From Paraburkholderia oxyphila NBRC 105797 (GTDB lineage: Bacteria > Pseudomonadota > Gammaproteobacteria > Burkholderiales > Burkholderiaceae), in NCBI RefSeq assembly GCF_000685075.1, contig NZ_BAYD01000066.1, forward strand, positions 1-53,982: a stretch of 53,982 nucleotides of DNA, in the 5' to 3' direction. The notes under the pieces are model-generated. The model made no database searches. It had not been told where the DNA came from and saw only the letters and a list, made by a program, of their open reading frames with translations. Below, in pieces: positions 1 to 9,057 of the stretch; position 1 is the stretch's first letter; each line of letters begins with the position of its first letter. A program made the position numbers and the translations under genes.

Positions 1-43
1 CAACGCTTGCGGCCCGCCGCGAAATCACGTTAAGGCCAACACC
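1..43. repeat. Left copy of inverted terminal palindromic repeat
   Basis: The first 24 bases are the exact reverse complement of the last 24 bases of the window, and 38 of the first 43 match. The core GCGGCCCGCCGC is itself an inverted repeat, as in REP-type extragenic elements. A dispersed repeat at both contig ends is the simplest reading. Bases 44-74, up to the stop of the first gene, show nothing else. Confidence 0.7.
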
Positions 44-74
44 AATCCGACTTTCGGCAATACAAACTTTGCCA

Positions 75-815
75 CTAGACTGACAACCCTCCAGACACTT
101 CAATAGCAGTGCCATTCACAAAACTAGCGTCATCCGACGCAAGAAATGCATAGACATTCGCAATTTCACCAGGCTCCCCAAGCCGCCGCTGCCAGCAAGC
201 ATTGCGAAACCCTTCGAGCACTTTGTCGGGCATGGTACTGAGAATATCCGTCGCGATGAATCCCGGACACACCGCATTGACCCGAATGCCTTTGGGCCCA
301 AGCTCCCTGGCCCACGTCTTCGTGAAGCCAATCACGCCAAACTTGCTGGCCGCATAATTCGTCTGACCGAAGTTCCCATATATACCAACGACACTCGACG
401 CATTGAGCACCACGCCACGCTGCTGCTCGAGCATCGTGTCAACAACCGCCTGCGTGCAATTAAAAACACCCTTCAGATTGACATCGATAACCTTATCGAA
501 CTGCGCTTCGCTCATGCTCTGCAGCCGCGCATCCTGCGTAATACCCGCGTTATTCACAAGAATATCGATTCGGCCGAATTGGCGCTTCAGGTCCGCAACC
601 ACTGCATCAACACCAGCGCGATCAGTCACATCGACCGCACGTGCAACAGCCGTATGCCCGCTCGCGCTCAGGCTGAACGCCTCTCGCTCCACGCCTTCCG
701 CGGAGCGGTCACACAGCACGACAATCGCGCCTTCGCTCGCGAATTTCCTTGCCGTCGCCAGCCCAATGCCCGCAGCCGCTCCGGTAACAATCGCAACTTT
801 GTCTTTCAGTTTCAT
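75..815 (-). CDS. SDR-family NAD(P)-dependent oxidoreductase
   Basis: Classical short-chain dehydrogenase of 246 residues. The cofactor motif TGAAAGIG lies near residue 11, NNAG near 90 and the catalytic YAASK near 155. It ends normally, with an intact C-terminal ISGG-like segment. The frame stays open far upstream, but ATG 815 is preferred because MKLKDKVAIVTG is the usual family start and a GAAGG element precedes it. It is the last gene of the leftward catabolic operon, 104 bp after the hyuB-like gene. It resembles FabG/PhaB and also 1-phenylethanol dehydrogenases. Beside a ketone-carboxylase pair, oxidation of a secondary aryl alcohol to a ketone is the inferred role; beta-hydroxyacyl-CoA oxidation is the alternative. 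Confidence 0.9.
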   Translation of the reverse strand: MKLKDKVAIVTGAAAGIGLATARKFASEGAIVVLCDRSAEGVEREAFSLSASGHTAVARAVDVTDRAGVDAVVADLKRQFGRIDILVNNAGITQDARLQSMSEAQFDKVIDVNLKGVFNCTQAVVDTMLEQQRGVVLNASSVVGIYGNFGQTNYAASKFGVIGFTKTWARELGPKGIRVNAVCPGFIATDILSTMPDKVLEGFRNACWQRRLGEPGEIANVYAFLASDDASFVNGTAIEVSGGLSV

Positions 816-919
816 TGCCTTCGGTCTCAAGAAAAAATGGCGCCGCACAGTCGTGGCAATCCGGCAATCTGCTCGACTGATCCCCGCAAGCCGCCCAAGC
901 GCGCGGCGCCACGCTTCAG

Positions 920-3247
920 TTACGCCGAAACGGCGTCCGAAGCGTCCAGCTTCTGCATCCCGCTGATCACATCGACGTGATCCTTCGGCACCAGGCCGGA
1001 ATGCACCGTCGTCCAGCAGCCAGGACAGAAATGCTCGCGGAACACGACCTCCGAATCGACGTAATACGATGGATCGACGCGGACGTTCGAGCTGCCGGAC
1101 ACCGGATCGGAGTCCCGGCACGCCAGCGACAGCCGTTTGTCGTGATCGCTCAGCTGATGGCCACAGTGCCGGCAAACGACCACCGCTCCACCCGGTACCG
1201 CCGCAAGCCCGAGGTTGTCGTCAATCGCGCGCGCCTTCTCTGGATCGAACTTGCCCGTCAATTGCTTCGGGGCCGGCGCAGCATATTTCTGGCGCTCGCC
1301 GAGAACCGCCGCGCGTCGGTGTTCGGTCCGGGCGACGTCGACCTCGCCCGCGGCGTCGACGATCACGCCATAGACAAGCTCGGCCGCGCCCTGGCTCACC
1401 TTGCCATTGCGCAGATCGGCCGCGACCGCGCGCGCATCGCGGCGAACCGGATCGCCGTAACCGCCACCGCCCTGACAATGCAGATAGAGCACGTCGCCCT
1501 GTTTGAGCTCGCCCGCCGTCATGCACTGAGCCGTGGTCAGTTCGCCACCGAGCGCGAACAGATCGGTCGGGACATTGCCCTGGGAAAACATCGCATCGAG
1601 CGGCACGTCGCGCACCACCACGTTGTGCCCCGTGTTGCCCGGATGGCCGCCCGCGAGCCCCTGGTTCTGCGCGGTCGCCATCCCCGAGCTCGAGAGCACC
1701 ATCGCCATCGGCAGCGACGAGCCGTACGGCGTGATCGCAACCGATGCGCTGAGCCCGCCGCGATGCCGCCCCGGCCCGCCGGAATCCGGTTCCTCGCGCC
1801 GCCAGAGCACGACCAGCGGATACAGCAGTTCGGTCATCTCGACGTCCGGCAGCTTGCCCATCGGAATGCAGAAGAGACCGCCCGTATCGATGCCGTCCGA
1901 AGCCGGCCGCGCTCCGTAGCCGCCCGCCATCGACTCCATCACGACGTCGACGAAGGGCGCGTGTTGCTTGCCGCGCTGATCGACGCCGGCGAGCACGGCG
2001 GTGTTCCAGGTGCCGCAGCAGGTCGCCTGGACGTTCGCCTTCATGTCGACCGTGCAATCGAGCATCTGCGACAGACATTGCGCGGCCAGATTGCCGATCG
2101 CCCATGCAGTCGCGATCGGCGCCTTGTTGATCGCCGATGGGAACGTCGCGTTGTTCAACGTGCCCTCGGGCGTAATGATGTCGAAGCAGCGCATCAGGCC
2201 GCCGGCCGCCCACGGGATATTGCCGGCGAGCGTCGGCAACAGCGCGAGCATCACGCCACCGCGCGAACCCGCATACGTGCAGTTGATGACGCCGGCCTGC
2301 GGAGCCGTGCCCGTGAAGTCGAACGTCAGGTGATCGTCGCGCTTCGTCATCGACAGCATCAGCTTGTGCGGACGCCGGTCCCCTGCCTCGGCCTGATCCA
2401 TGTAGCTCGACGCCTGCCACGTGCCGTCGGGCGCGTCGCGCAGCTTGTCGCGCAGGCGCCGCTCCGCATCGTTCATCATCCGCTTCATCACCGCCTTGAC
2501 CGTATCGGGGCCGTACTGCTCGATCAGCGCGAGAATGCGCTTGCGGCCAACGAGGTTCGCACCGATCTTCGCGCGCAGATCGAGGCCAATCAGTTGCGGC
2601 ACGCGCGAGCGACGCACCCACATGTCGGCCACGTCGCGCTGCAGTTCGAAATTGCGCACGATCTTGATCGGCGGCGTAGGCAACGATTCGGAAAAGACGT
2701 CCGGCGCGACGATCGGCATCGAGCCCGGGGCCACGCCGCCGAGATCGGGCTCATGGCAAATCGCGCTCGTCCAGCCGAACAGCTTGCCGTCGTGGAAGAT
2801 CGGCGAGAACACGAGGACGTCGCTCTGGTGCAAGCCGCCGCCGATCCACGGGTCGTTGCACAGGAACATGTCGCCGTCCTGGATGCCCGGATTGTCAGCG
2901 CGGTTCTGCAGCGTCCAGTAGATCGCCAGATCGATCGCGCCGGCGAGCATCGTGTTGTAGAGGCCGATTTGCACTTCCTGGCCGGCCTCGTCGTTGATCG
3001 TGAAGTCGTAGTCGTTCGCTTCGGACACGACCGGACTGCCCGACATGCGTTTCAGGGTCTCGCCCATCTCGTCGGTGATCGACCAGAGCCGGTGACGAAT
3101 CACCTCGTAGGTCAGCGGATGCAGCGCATCGACGACCTCGTCCGACACGGTGTGTGCCTTGAGCGACGGCGGCAGCGCGCGCAACAGCACCTCGGGCGCA
3201 ACCGGCCGGCTAACAAAAATTTCCGAACCCGGAATGGTGGATTGCAT
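920..3247 (-). CDS. HyuB / acetone-acetophenone carboxylase alpha-type subunit with gamma-like zinc tail
   Basis: Hydantoinase B-family protein of 775 residues. Residues about 40-640 form the HyuB core, with LHPLTYEVIRHRLW, NDPWIGGGLHQSDV and a C-terminal GGGGYGDP. The last hundred residues carry CRHC (692-695) and FCPGC (Cys 741 and 744), which resemble the separate zinc-binding gamma subunit of acetone carboxylase. It lies 21 bp after the HyuA gene with a good ribosome site (AAAAGGAGACACGTC before ATG). The pair should form an ATP-dependent ketone carboxylase or a lactam or hydantoin hydrolase. The zinc tail and the thiolase and CoA ligase in the operon favour a carboxylase making a beta-keto acid. 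The substrate is inferred. Confidence 0.88.
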   Translation of the reverse strand: MQSTIPGSEIFVSRPVAPEVLLRALPPSLKAHTVSDEVVDALHPLTYEVIRHRLWSITDEMGETLKRMSGSPVVSEANDYDFTINDEAGQEVQIGLYNTMLAGAIDLAIYWTLQNRADNPGIQDGDMFLCNDPWIGGGLHQSDVLVFSPIFHDGKLFGWTSAICHEPDLGGVAPGSMPIVAPDVFSESLPTPPIKIVRNFELQRDVADMWVRRSRVPQLIGLDLRAKIGANLVGRKRILALIEQYGPDTVKAVMKRMMNDAERRLRDKLRDAPDGTWQASSYMDQAEAGDRRPHKLMLSMTKRDDHLTFDFTGTAPQAGVINCTYAGSRGGVMLALLPTLAGNIPWAAGGLMRCFDIITPEGTLNNATFPSAINKAPIATAWAIGNLAAQCLSQMLDCTVDMKANVQATCCGTWNTAVLAGVDQRGKQHAPFVDVVMESMAGGYGARPASDGIDTGGLFCIPMGKLPDVEMTELLYPLVVLWRREEPDSGGPGRHRGGLSASVAITPYGSSLPMAMVLSSSGMATAQNQGLAGGHPGNTGHNVVVRDVPLDAMFSQGNVPTDLFALGGELTTAQCMTAGELKQGDVLYLHCQGGGGYGDPVRRDARAVAADLRNGKVSQGAAELVYGVIVDAAGEVDVARTEHRRAAVLGERQKYAAPAPKQLTGKFDPEKARAIDDNLGLAAVPGGAVVVCRHCGHQLSDHDKRLSLACRDSDPVSGSSNVRVDPSYYVDSEVVFREHFCPGCWTTVHSGLVPKDHVDVISGMQKLDASDAVSA

Positions 3248-3268
3248 GACGTGTCTCCTTTTCGCGGA

Positions 3269-5377
3269 TCAGGCCGCGTTCATCTTGATCGACAGATTGC
3301 CCAGGTGATCGATGACGCCGCGCATCCCGTTCGGGACCACGACCGTCGTCGTCGGCACCTGGATCACGGCCGGACCTTCCACCACGTGGCCGGCGCGCAG
3401 GCGCGTGTAGTCGTAGGCTGGGGTATCGACATAACCGTCGTACGCATCGAGACAGATCGGACGGCGTTCGATCAGCGCATGCTCGACCGGCGTGCCGTTC
3501 GCGGCTTCGATTTCCGGCAGCTCGGGCGAAATCGGCAGCACGCCTTCGCCGCGAACGCGGTAGGTCAGCGCCTGAATGCCAGCGTCACGGAAGCCCGAGC
3601 CGGCCCCGAATAGCTGGGCATAGAGCTGCTCGAACCTGTCGACCGCGCCCTGCAGCGACTCGACCGTGACCGGGCCAGCAGCGAGCGGCGTCGCGACCTC
3701 GCCCATCTGCATCCCGTAGCGCATGTCGATTTCCCGATAGAGCTGCGTTTCGACGAACTTGATGCCCTGGCGCGCGAGCACGGTGCTGACTTCTTCCTCG
3801 AGCCGTGCGAAGTTTTCGGCGACGCGCACCGGATCGAGCGGCGCGACACCCGGATCCGATAGCTCGCGAATCACGTTGACTTTCGACGCCGCCAGACCGA
3901 ACGCCGAGAACGCGGAGGCCACCGGCCCGAGCGGCACCAGCACCTCGCTCGCGCCCACGGCGAACGTATAGGCCGCACAGTGCGCGGGGCCCGCGCCGCC
4001 GAATGCGTACACGACGAAGTCACGCGGATCGTGTCCGGCTTCCACGGCGATCTTGCGCAGCAGGTCGCCCGTCTGCGCGTTCTGCACCGCGTAGATCGCG
4101 GCGGCGGCCTCTTCGACGCTCAAGCCGAGCGGCTCCGCAATCCGGCGCCGGATCGCGTCGCGCGCGAGCTCCATCGAGAGCGGGCGCTTGCCGCCGAGCA
4201 GGCCGCGCGAGGGCAGGATGCCGAGCACCAGATTCGCGTCCGTGATGGTGGGCTCCATGCCACCCGCGCCATAACATGCGGGCCCCGGCGCGGCCTGCGC
4301 GCTCAACGGGCCGACCCGCAGATTGCCGCCCGCATCGATCCACGCGATCGCCCCGCCGCCCGAGCCAATCGCCTCGACGCGCAGCGTGGGCACATTGACG
4401 GGCGACTGATTGATGATCGTCTGCGCCGCGCGCACCGGCTCGCCATCGACGATGAGGCCCGCCAGGAACGTCGTGCCGCCGACGTCCGTCGCCATCACGT
4501 TGCGATGGCCGAGTTGACCCGCCAGTTGCATCGCGCCGACGACACCGCCCGTGAGTACCGAGCCGACCGTCGTGATCGCCGTGGCCGGGGCTTCGGCCGC
4601 CGTGATCGCGCCGCCCGAGCTTTGCATCACGAGCAGCGGGCCGACGAGCCCTTCCTCGCGCAGCCCCGATTCGAGATTCTTCAGATAGTCGCGCAGACCG
4701 GGGCCGATCTGCGTGCTCATGATCGTCGTGGCGTGACGCGCATATTCGCGGATGCGCGGGCTCACGTCGGACGACAGCGCGACGTATGTGTCCGGCGCCT
4801 CTTCCTTGATGATCTCGCGCACGCGCTGCTCGTGCGCCGGATTCCGGAACGACCAGAGCAGCGACACGGCAATCGCGTTCACGCCTTGCGCAACACAGTC
4901 GCGCACCCCTTCGCGCACTTCGGCTTCGTTTAGTTCGACGAGCACCGTGCCGTCGCGGTCCATGCGTTGCGTGACCTCCTTGATCAGGCGCTTCGCAACG
5001 AGCGGCGCCGGCTTCGCATGGCCCAGCACATTCTGCAATTCCATCGACGAACGGCCGAGATAGCGCCCTTCGACATTCATGATCGCAATGGAATCTCCGT
5101 GCCCACGCGTGGTAATGAACCCAACCGGCGGCACCTTGCCCATCACGAGCGCGTTCAGCGACGAAGTCGTGCCGTGCGCGATGTGATCCGTGCTTTGCAG
5201 GAACCGCGCACGCGACATCTGGAATTGCTCGGCAAGAAGGCCGAGTACATTGAACACGCCGGCCGAATAGTCGGGCGGCGTGGAAGGCGTTTTCGCCGAC
5301 ACGATGTTGCCCTGATCGTCAACCGCCACGCCGTCCGTGAAGGTTCCGCCTACATCCACTCCCACTACGAATCCCAT
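3269..5377 (-). CDS. HyuA / acetone-acetophenone carboxylase beta-type ATPase subunit
   Basis: Hydantoinase A/oxoprolinase-family protein of 702 residues, the usual length. The N-terminal phosphate-binding motif is GVDVGGTFTD (residues 6-15). A second ASKHA-type segment, ATDVGGTTF, follows near residue 295, and YAFGGAGPAHC lies near 460. In characterised relatives this subunit phosphorylates the substrate carbonyl or enol with ATP while HyuB completes carboxylation or hydrolysis. The start at 5377 follows AAGGAGACAGGAA. It is transcribed 58 bp after the thiolase and directly before the HyuB partner, which supports one heteromeric enzyme. Confidence 0.9.
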   Translation of the reverse strand: MGFVVGVDVGGTFTDGVAVDDQGNIVSAKTPSTPPDYSAGVFNVLGLLAEQFQMSRARFLQSTDHIAHGTTSSLNALVMGKVPPVGFITTRGHGDSIAIMNVEGRYLGRSSMELQNVLGHAKPAPLVAKRLIKEVTQRMDRDGTVLVELNEAEVREGVRDCVAQGVNAIAVSLLWSFRNPAHEQRVREIIKEEAPDTYVALSSDVSPRIREYARHATTIMSTQIGPGLRDYLKNLESGLREEGLVGPLLVMQSSGGAITAAEAPATAITTVGSVLTGGVVGAMQLAGQLGHRNVMATDVGGTTFLAGLIVDGEPVRAAQTIINQSPVNVPTLRVEAIGSGGGAIAWIDAGGNLRVGPLSAQAAPGPACYGAGGMEPTITDANLVLGILPSRGLLGGKRPLSMELARDAIRRRIAEPLGLSVEEAAAAIYAVQNAQTGDLLRKIAVEAGHDPRDFVVYAFGGAGPAHCAAYTFAVGASEVLVPLGPVASAFSAFGLAASKVNVIRELSDPGVAPLDPVRVAENFARLEEEVSTVLARQGIKFVETQLYREIDMRYGMQMGEVATPLAAGPVTVESLQGAVDRFEQLYAQLFGAGSGFRDAGIQALTYRVRGEGVLPISPELPEIEAANGTPVEHALIERRPICLDAYDGYVDTPAYDYTRLRAGHVVEGPAVIQVPTTTVVVPNGMRGVIDHLGNLSIKMNAA

Positions 5378-5435
5378 TTCCTGTCTCCTTCAAATGTTGC
5401 GTCGTTATTGGCTATTCCACCTGGATAAGCACGAG

Positions 5436-6620
5436 TCAGCACACGTCGAACAGCGCCGCGGCACCCATTCCGCCGCCGACACACATCGCGACCACGACAT
5501 GCTTCGCGCCGCGCCGGCGCCCTTCAAGCAGTGCATGTCCAACGAGACGCGACCCGGTCATGCCGTACGGGTGGCCGATCGAAATCGCCCCGCCGTTGAC
5601 GTTGTAGCGCTCTGGGTCGATACCGAGCTTGTCGCGGCAATAGAGCACCTGGCACGCGAACGCCTCGTTCAGTTCCCAGAGCCCAATGTCGTCGACGCTC
5701 AGCGCATGCTGCTTCAGCAATTTGGGAATTGCATAGACCGGTCCGATGCCCATTTCCTCGGGCGCCACGCCCGCCACAGCCATCCCGCGATAGACGCCCA
5801 GTGGCGCGAGTCCTGCACGCTCAGCCGAACGCGCTTCCATGAGCACGCATGCGCTCGCGCCATCGGAGAGCTGGCTCGCGTTGCCGGCGGTGACGGTGCC
5901 GTCCCCCAGCACGGCACGTAAGGTCGAAAGACTTTCCAGCGTCGTCTCCGGACGGTTGCCTTCGTCACGCGACAGCGTGACCTCCCGCTCCTCCGTGGCG
6001 CCGGTCAGCTTGTCCGTCACCAGGGTCGTGACCGTGACCGGCACGATCTCCGCGTCGAACAGGCCATCGCGCTGCGCGCGCGCTGTCCGCTGCTGCGACG
6101 CCAAGGCGTAGGCGTCCTGCTGCTCGCGCGTCACGCCGTACTTCTTCGAAACGAACTCTGCCGTCTCGAGCATCGGCATATAGGCATGCGGTGCGAAGCG
6201 CAGGACCTGCGCATCTTTTTCCGCATAGAGCCAGTCGTAGTAACGCGTCTGCACCGCCGAGATGTTTTCCTGCCCCCCGGCCACGACGACGTCCATCCCG
6301 TCGACGACCACCTGCTTGGCTGCCGTCGCAATCGCCATGAGGCCGGACGCGCATTGGCGATCGATCGATTGCGCAGCGACCGTGTGCGGCAGACCGGACG
6401 CGAAAACGGCGTTGCGCGCGATGTTGGAGCCCGCCGTGCCTGCCGCGAGCACCGTCCCGACGATGACGTCATCGACACGGTCAGGCTCGATGCCGGAACG
6501 GTCAACCGCATGACGAATCGCATGTCCCATCAGGCCCGGCGATTTCGTGTGATTGAAAGCGCCGCGATAGGCCTTGCCGATCGGGGTTCTGGCCGTCGAT
6601 ACAATGACTGCCTCTCTCAT
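5436..6620 (-). CDS. Acetyl-CoA acyltransferase (thiolase)
   Basis: Type II thiolase of 394 residues. The acylated cysteine is Cys90 in RQCASGL. NEAFA, the histidine motif GHPYGMTG and the second catalytic cysteine in MCVGGGMG are all present, so the enzyme looks active. It lies between the maleate isomerase and hyuA genes. In aryl-ketone pathways a thiolase splits the aroylacetyl-CoA made after carboxylation and CoA activation, giving aryl-CoA and acetyl-CoA; that role is inferred here. A general beta-oxidation or acetoacetyl-CoA role cannot be excluded from sequence. Confidence 0.93.
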   Translation of the reverse strand: MREAVIVSTARTPIGKAYRGAFNHTKSPGLMGHAIRHAVDRSGIEPDRVDDVIVGTVLAAGTAGSNIARNAVFASGLPHTVAAQSIDRQCASGLMAIATAAKQVVVDGMDVVVAGGQENISAVQTRYYDWLYAEKDAQVLRFAPHAYMPMLETAEFVSKKYGVTREQQDAYALASQQRTARAQRDGLFDAEIVPVTVTTLVTDKLTGATEEREVTLSRDEGNRPETTLESLSTLRAVLGDGTVTAGNASQLSDGASACVLMEARSAERAGLAPLGVYRGMAVAGVAPEEMGIGPVYAIPKLLKQHALSVDDIGLWELNEAFACQVLYCRDKLGIDPERYNVNGGAISIGHPYGMTGSRLVGHALLEGRRRGAKHVVVAMCVGGGMGAAALFDVC

Positions 6621-6692
6621 TTCTCGACCTCTTTATGATCAGGATTACTATTCATCAGAACGTCAATCACTCTTTGAATCGCATTCGACTGC

Positions 6693-7451
6693 CTATCGAT
6701 ACGTGCCGCCAAGCAGCGCGCCGGCGTTCGGCACGATCGGCTCCAGTCCGAGATGATCGAGCATGCGTCGCGTGGTGCAAACAGCCGTGGACGTCACAGG
6801 AATACCCAGTCGATTCTCGACGATCTGGATGGAAGGCAAAGACTGCATCTGGACGCACGCCGACAGGACGACGACGTCGGCATTCGCCGTGTTCAGCTTT
6901 TTCACGTCTTCGACAAGCCGGGCCGGATCGCGCTGACCGACTTCGAGGTTGTCCGGGATTTCAAAGGCGATAGAGTCGACGACCTTGATGCCCTCGCTTT
7001 CGATGTATTCCACGACGAGATCGCAAAGCGAACGCATATACGGGGCGAGTAGCGAGACCTTTTTCGCGCCCATGATCTTCAGCCCTTCCACCAGCGCGCC
7101 GGCCGACGTCATGACAGGCGCGCTGCAATGATTCTCGCGGGCAACGGCGGTGAGGTCGCGCTCGACATCGCGGTGATAGCCTTTGCCCATCGCCATGATC
7201 GCGACGAGGCAGGCGGTGCTCATCACATCGACGCGCGCATCCGCCAGTTCGGCCGCGCATCGCAGACCTTCCCGGTTCATTGCCTCGAGTTCCTCGCGCG
7301 TCACCTTGTGCATGCGCATCCGGCTGCTATGGAACGTGAAGCGTTCAGGGCGAATGGCTTCGCGCGCTCGCAGCATCGCCGGAATTTCGGTCTCCATCGT
7401 CGTGTTCGAGCTCGGGACGATCTGGCCAATTCTGTAGGTCTTTGCAGTCAT
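6693..7451 (-). CDS. Maleate cis-trans isomerase (NicE-like, Asp/Glu racemase superfamily)
   Basis: Protein of 252 residues that strongly resembles NicE-type maleate isomerase from nicotinate degradation. The N-terminus YRIGQIVPSSNTTMETEIP is nearly diagnostic. The two catalytic cysteines are Cys81 in STACLVAIM and Cys199 in LSACVQMQS. It interconverts maleate and fumarate through a covalent succinyl-cysteine intermediate. The start overlaps the thioesterase stop (ATGA), so ATG 7451 is firm although the frame is open further upstream. Its presence says the pathway releases maleate, as in hydrolytic gentisate or dihydroxypyridine routes, rather than using a maleylpyruvate isomerase. Confidence 0.9.
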   Translation of the reverse strand: MTAKTYRIGQIVPSSNTTMETEIPAMLRAREAIRPERFTFHSSRMRMHKVTREELEAMNREGLRCAAELADARVDVMSTACLVAIMAMGKGYHRDVERDLTAVARENHCSAPVMTSAGALVEGLKIMGAKKVSLLAPYMRSLCDLVVEYIESEGIKVVDSIAFEIPDNLEVGQRDPARLVEDVKKLNTANADVVVLSACVQMQSLPSIQIVENRLGIPVTSTAVCTTRRMLDHLGLEPIVPNAGALLGGTYR

Positions 7452-7906
7452 GCTGCTTCCTTGGCAAGCAGATAAGGTTGGAGCGCTTCGCACAGCGCGG
7501 CCGGAATGCTGGTGCTCTCCCGCACGTCGCTGCGAATGGCGATCGGCGTGAACTGCCCTTCGAATGCTAGCCGGCCGTCCAGCAGGCACGCACGCGCAAT
7601 CAGATCGAACGTATGGGTACGGATCTCGCCCACTTCGACGCGGATATCGACGACGTCCTCGGGGTATAGCGAAGCGTGGAACGTCAGGCTCATGTGCTTG
7701 CACGGCAGCCCGACTCCGCTCTCGCGCCCCGCCTGGCCGTTGGTCCCATATCCGATCCGCCGCATGAAGTGCATGACCGCCCCAAGCAGGTAGTCGGTGT
7801 AACGGCCGGCAAACACGACGCCGGCCGGATCGCAATCCGCCCAGCGGGCGGTGCGGCGCACCGTGAACGGCAGGTCGGAAACGACGACCTCCGAGCTTTC
7901 GTTCAT
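7448..7906 (-). CDS. 4-hydroxybenzoyl-CoA-type acyl-CoA thioesterase
   Basis: Hotdog-fold protein of 152 residues with the 4HBT signature WADCDPAGVVF near residues 22-32; its Asp is the usual catalytic acid. It overlaps the upstream monooxygenase gene and the downstream isomerase gene by 4 bp each, so translation is coupled. By position it should release the free hydroxylated aromatic acid from its CoA ester after ring hydroxylation, like the thioesterase step from gentisyl-CoA to gentisate. No membrane segment or signal peptide is seen. Confidence 0.88.
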   Translation of the reverse strand: MNESSEVVVSDLPFTVRRTARWADCDPAGVVFAGRYTDYLLGAVMHFMRRIGYGTNGQAGRESGVGLPCKHMSLTFHASLYPEDVVDIRVEVGEIRTHTFDLIARACLLDGRLAFEGQFTPIAIRSDVRESTSIPAALCEALQPYLLAKEAA

Positions 7907-9057
7907 AGCGCCCCCACGTTGCCTGCGAGCCGCTGCACCAGCTCGGGAAACTCGCTGCGCAGGCGTGCATCGTCGATACGGCCCGTGCGCGTCATGAACT
8001 GATAGACGAATTCTTCAGGCGTAGTGTTGTCCATCCACTGCGCGATGTCCTCGTACCACATGTACGATTTTTCAGAGGCGTCGATCAATTTGTTCTTCTG
8101 CGGCTTGTGGTCTTCCTCGAATGCCGCGAGGCCCGCCGCTGCATCGCCGTCGCACGCCAGCAGCGCACGGGCGAGCGCAATCGCATCGGCCATCGCGATA
8201 CGGGTTCCCGATCCAATCGAAAAGTGCGCGCTTGCCAGCGCATCGCCAATCAGCACATGGCGCCCGGACGTCCAGCGCGCATTGCGAATGACCGGAAACT
8301 GCCGCCAGTTCGACTTGTTCGAGATGAGGGGCAGGCCGCCCAGTTCAGGCTCGAAGATCTGCTCGAATAGCTGCTGACGGTCGTCATCGGTCATCGAGCC
8401 CAGATCGAGCCGCTCCCACGTTGCGTCGTCGCATTCCGCGACGAACGTGCTCATGTCGTCGCTGTATGCGTAGTAGTGCGCCACGAAATGGCCGCCGTTG
8501 AATTTCCTGAAGACGAGCGCCGGCGCATCGAAGACCCGCTTCGTGCCGTACCAGGCAAAGTGATTGCTCAGCGACCGGTGCGTCGTGCCGAAGGCGTCCG
8601 GATACTGGCGGCGCACCACGGAGTTGATGCCGTCGGCGCCGACCACGACATCCGCATCGTCGAGACCGAACGTAGCGAGATCCAGCGTCGTTTCGATGCG
8701 GCGGCCGAAATGAATCCGCACGCCCACCGCTTCCGCTTCGCCCTGCAGGACCTTCAGCAACGCGAGACGCGGAATCGCGCCGCCCTTCACGTTCAGCTTC
8801 ACCTCGATGGGCTTTTCCTGCTGGACGATGATCTGGCGGTCGTTATAGTGCATCGCGTCACAAAGCGCGTTATACGAATGCTCATCCGCATCGCGCAATT
8901 GCAGCATGCCGGTGTCGGCCAGCACGACGCCGAATCCGAACGTCGCATCGGCCGGGTTCTGCTCGATCACGTCGACCTGCCAGTCAGGCTGCCTGCGCTT
9001 GAGCAGGAGCCCGAGATACAGCCCGGACGGTCCACCGCCTACGATTGCGACCTTCAT
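7903..9057 (-). CDS. FAD-dependent aryl-CoA monooxygenase (salicylyl-CoA 5-hydroxylase-like)
   Basis: Single-component flavoprotein hydroxylase of 384 residues. The dinucleotide motif IVGGGPSGLYLG is at residues 4-15, VVGADGINSVVR lies near 140, and the second FAD motif HVLIGDA near 278 is followed by SIGSG. It resembles the N-terminal half of 2-aminobenzoyl-CoA monooxygenase/reductase and SdgC-type salicylyl-CoA 5-hydroxylases more than free-acid salicylate hydroxylases. The C-terminal reductase half is absent. Coupling to the CoA ligase, thiolase and thioesterase genes supports hydroxylation at CoA-ester level. The exact substrate (salicylyl-CoA or anthraniloyl-CoA) is inferred. Confidence 0.85.
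   Translation of the reverse strand: MKVAIVGGGPSGLYLGLLLKRRQPDWQVDVIEQNPADATFGFGVVLADTGMLQLRDADEHSYNALCDAMHYNDRQIIVQQEKPIEVKLNVKGGAIPRLALLKVLQGEAEAVGVRIHFGRRIETTLDLATFGLDDADVVVGADGINSVVRRQYPDAFGTTHRSLSNHFAWYGTKRVFDAPALVFRKFNGGHFVAHYYAYSDDMSTFVAECDDATWERLDLGSMTDDDRQQLFEQIFEPELGGLPLISNKSNWRQFPVIRNARWTSGRHVLIGDALASAHFSIGSGTRIAMADAIALARALLACDGDAAAGLAAFEEDHKPQKNKLIDASEKSYMWYEDIAQWMDNTTPEEFVYQFMTRTGRIDDARLRSEFPELVQRLAGNVGAL

Noticed and set aside
816..1175. N-terminal extension of the first SDR gene
   Set aside because: The extra 120 residues overlap the end of the HyuB gene, are Arg-rich and have no SDR homology. The family start is ATG 815.
977..3613. Long rightward reading frame of 878 codons opposite the HyuA/HyuB genes
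   Set aside because: Composition is Arg/His-rich as expected for the antisense of high-GC coding sequence. It has no family motifs or ribosome site, and the opposite strand is a clear conserved gene pair.
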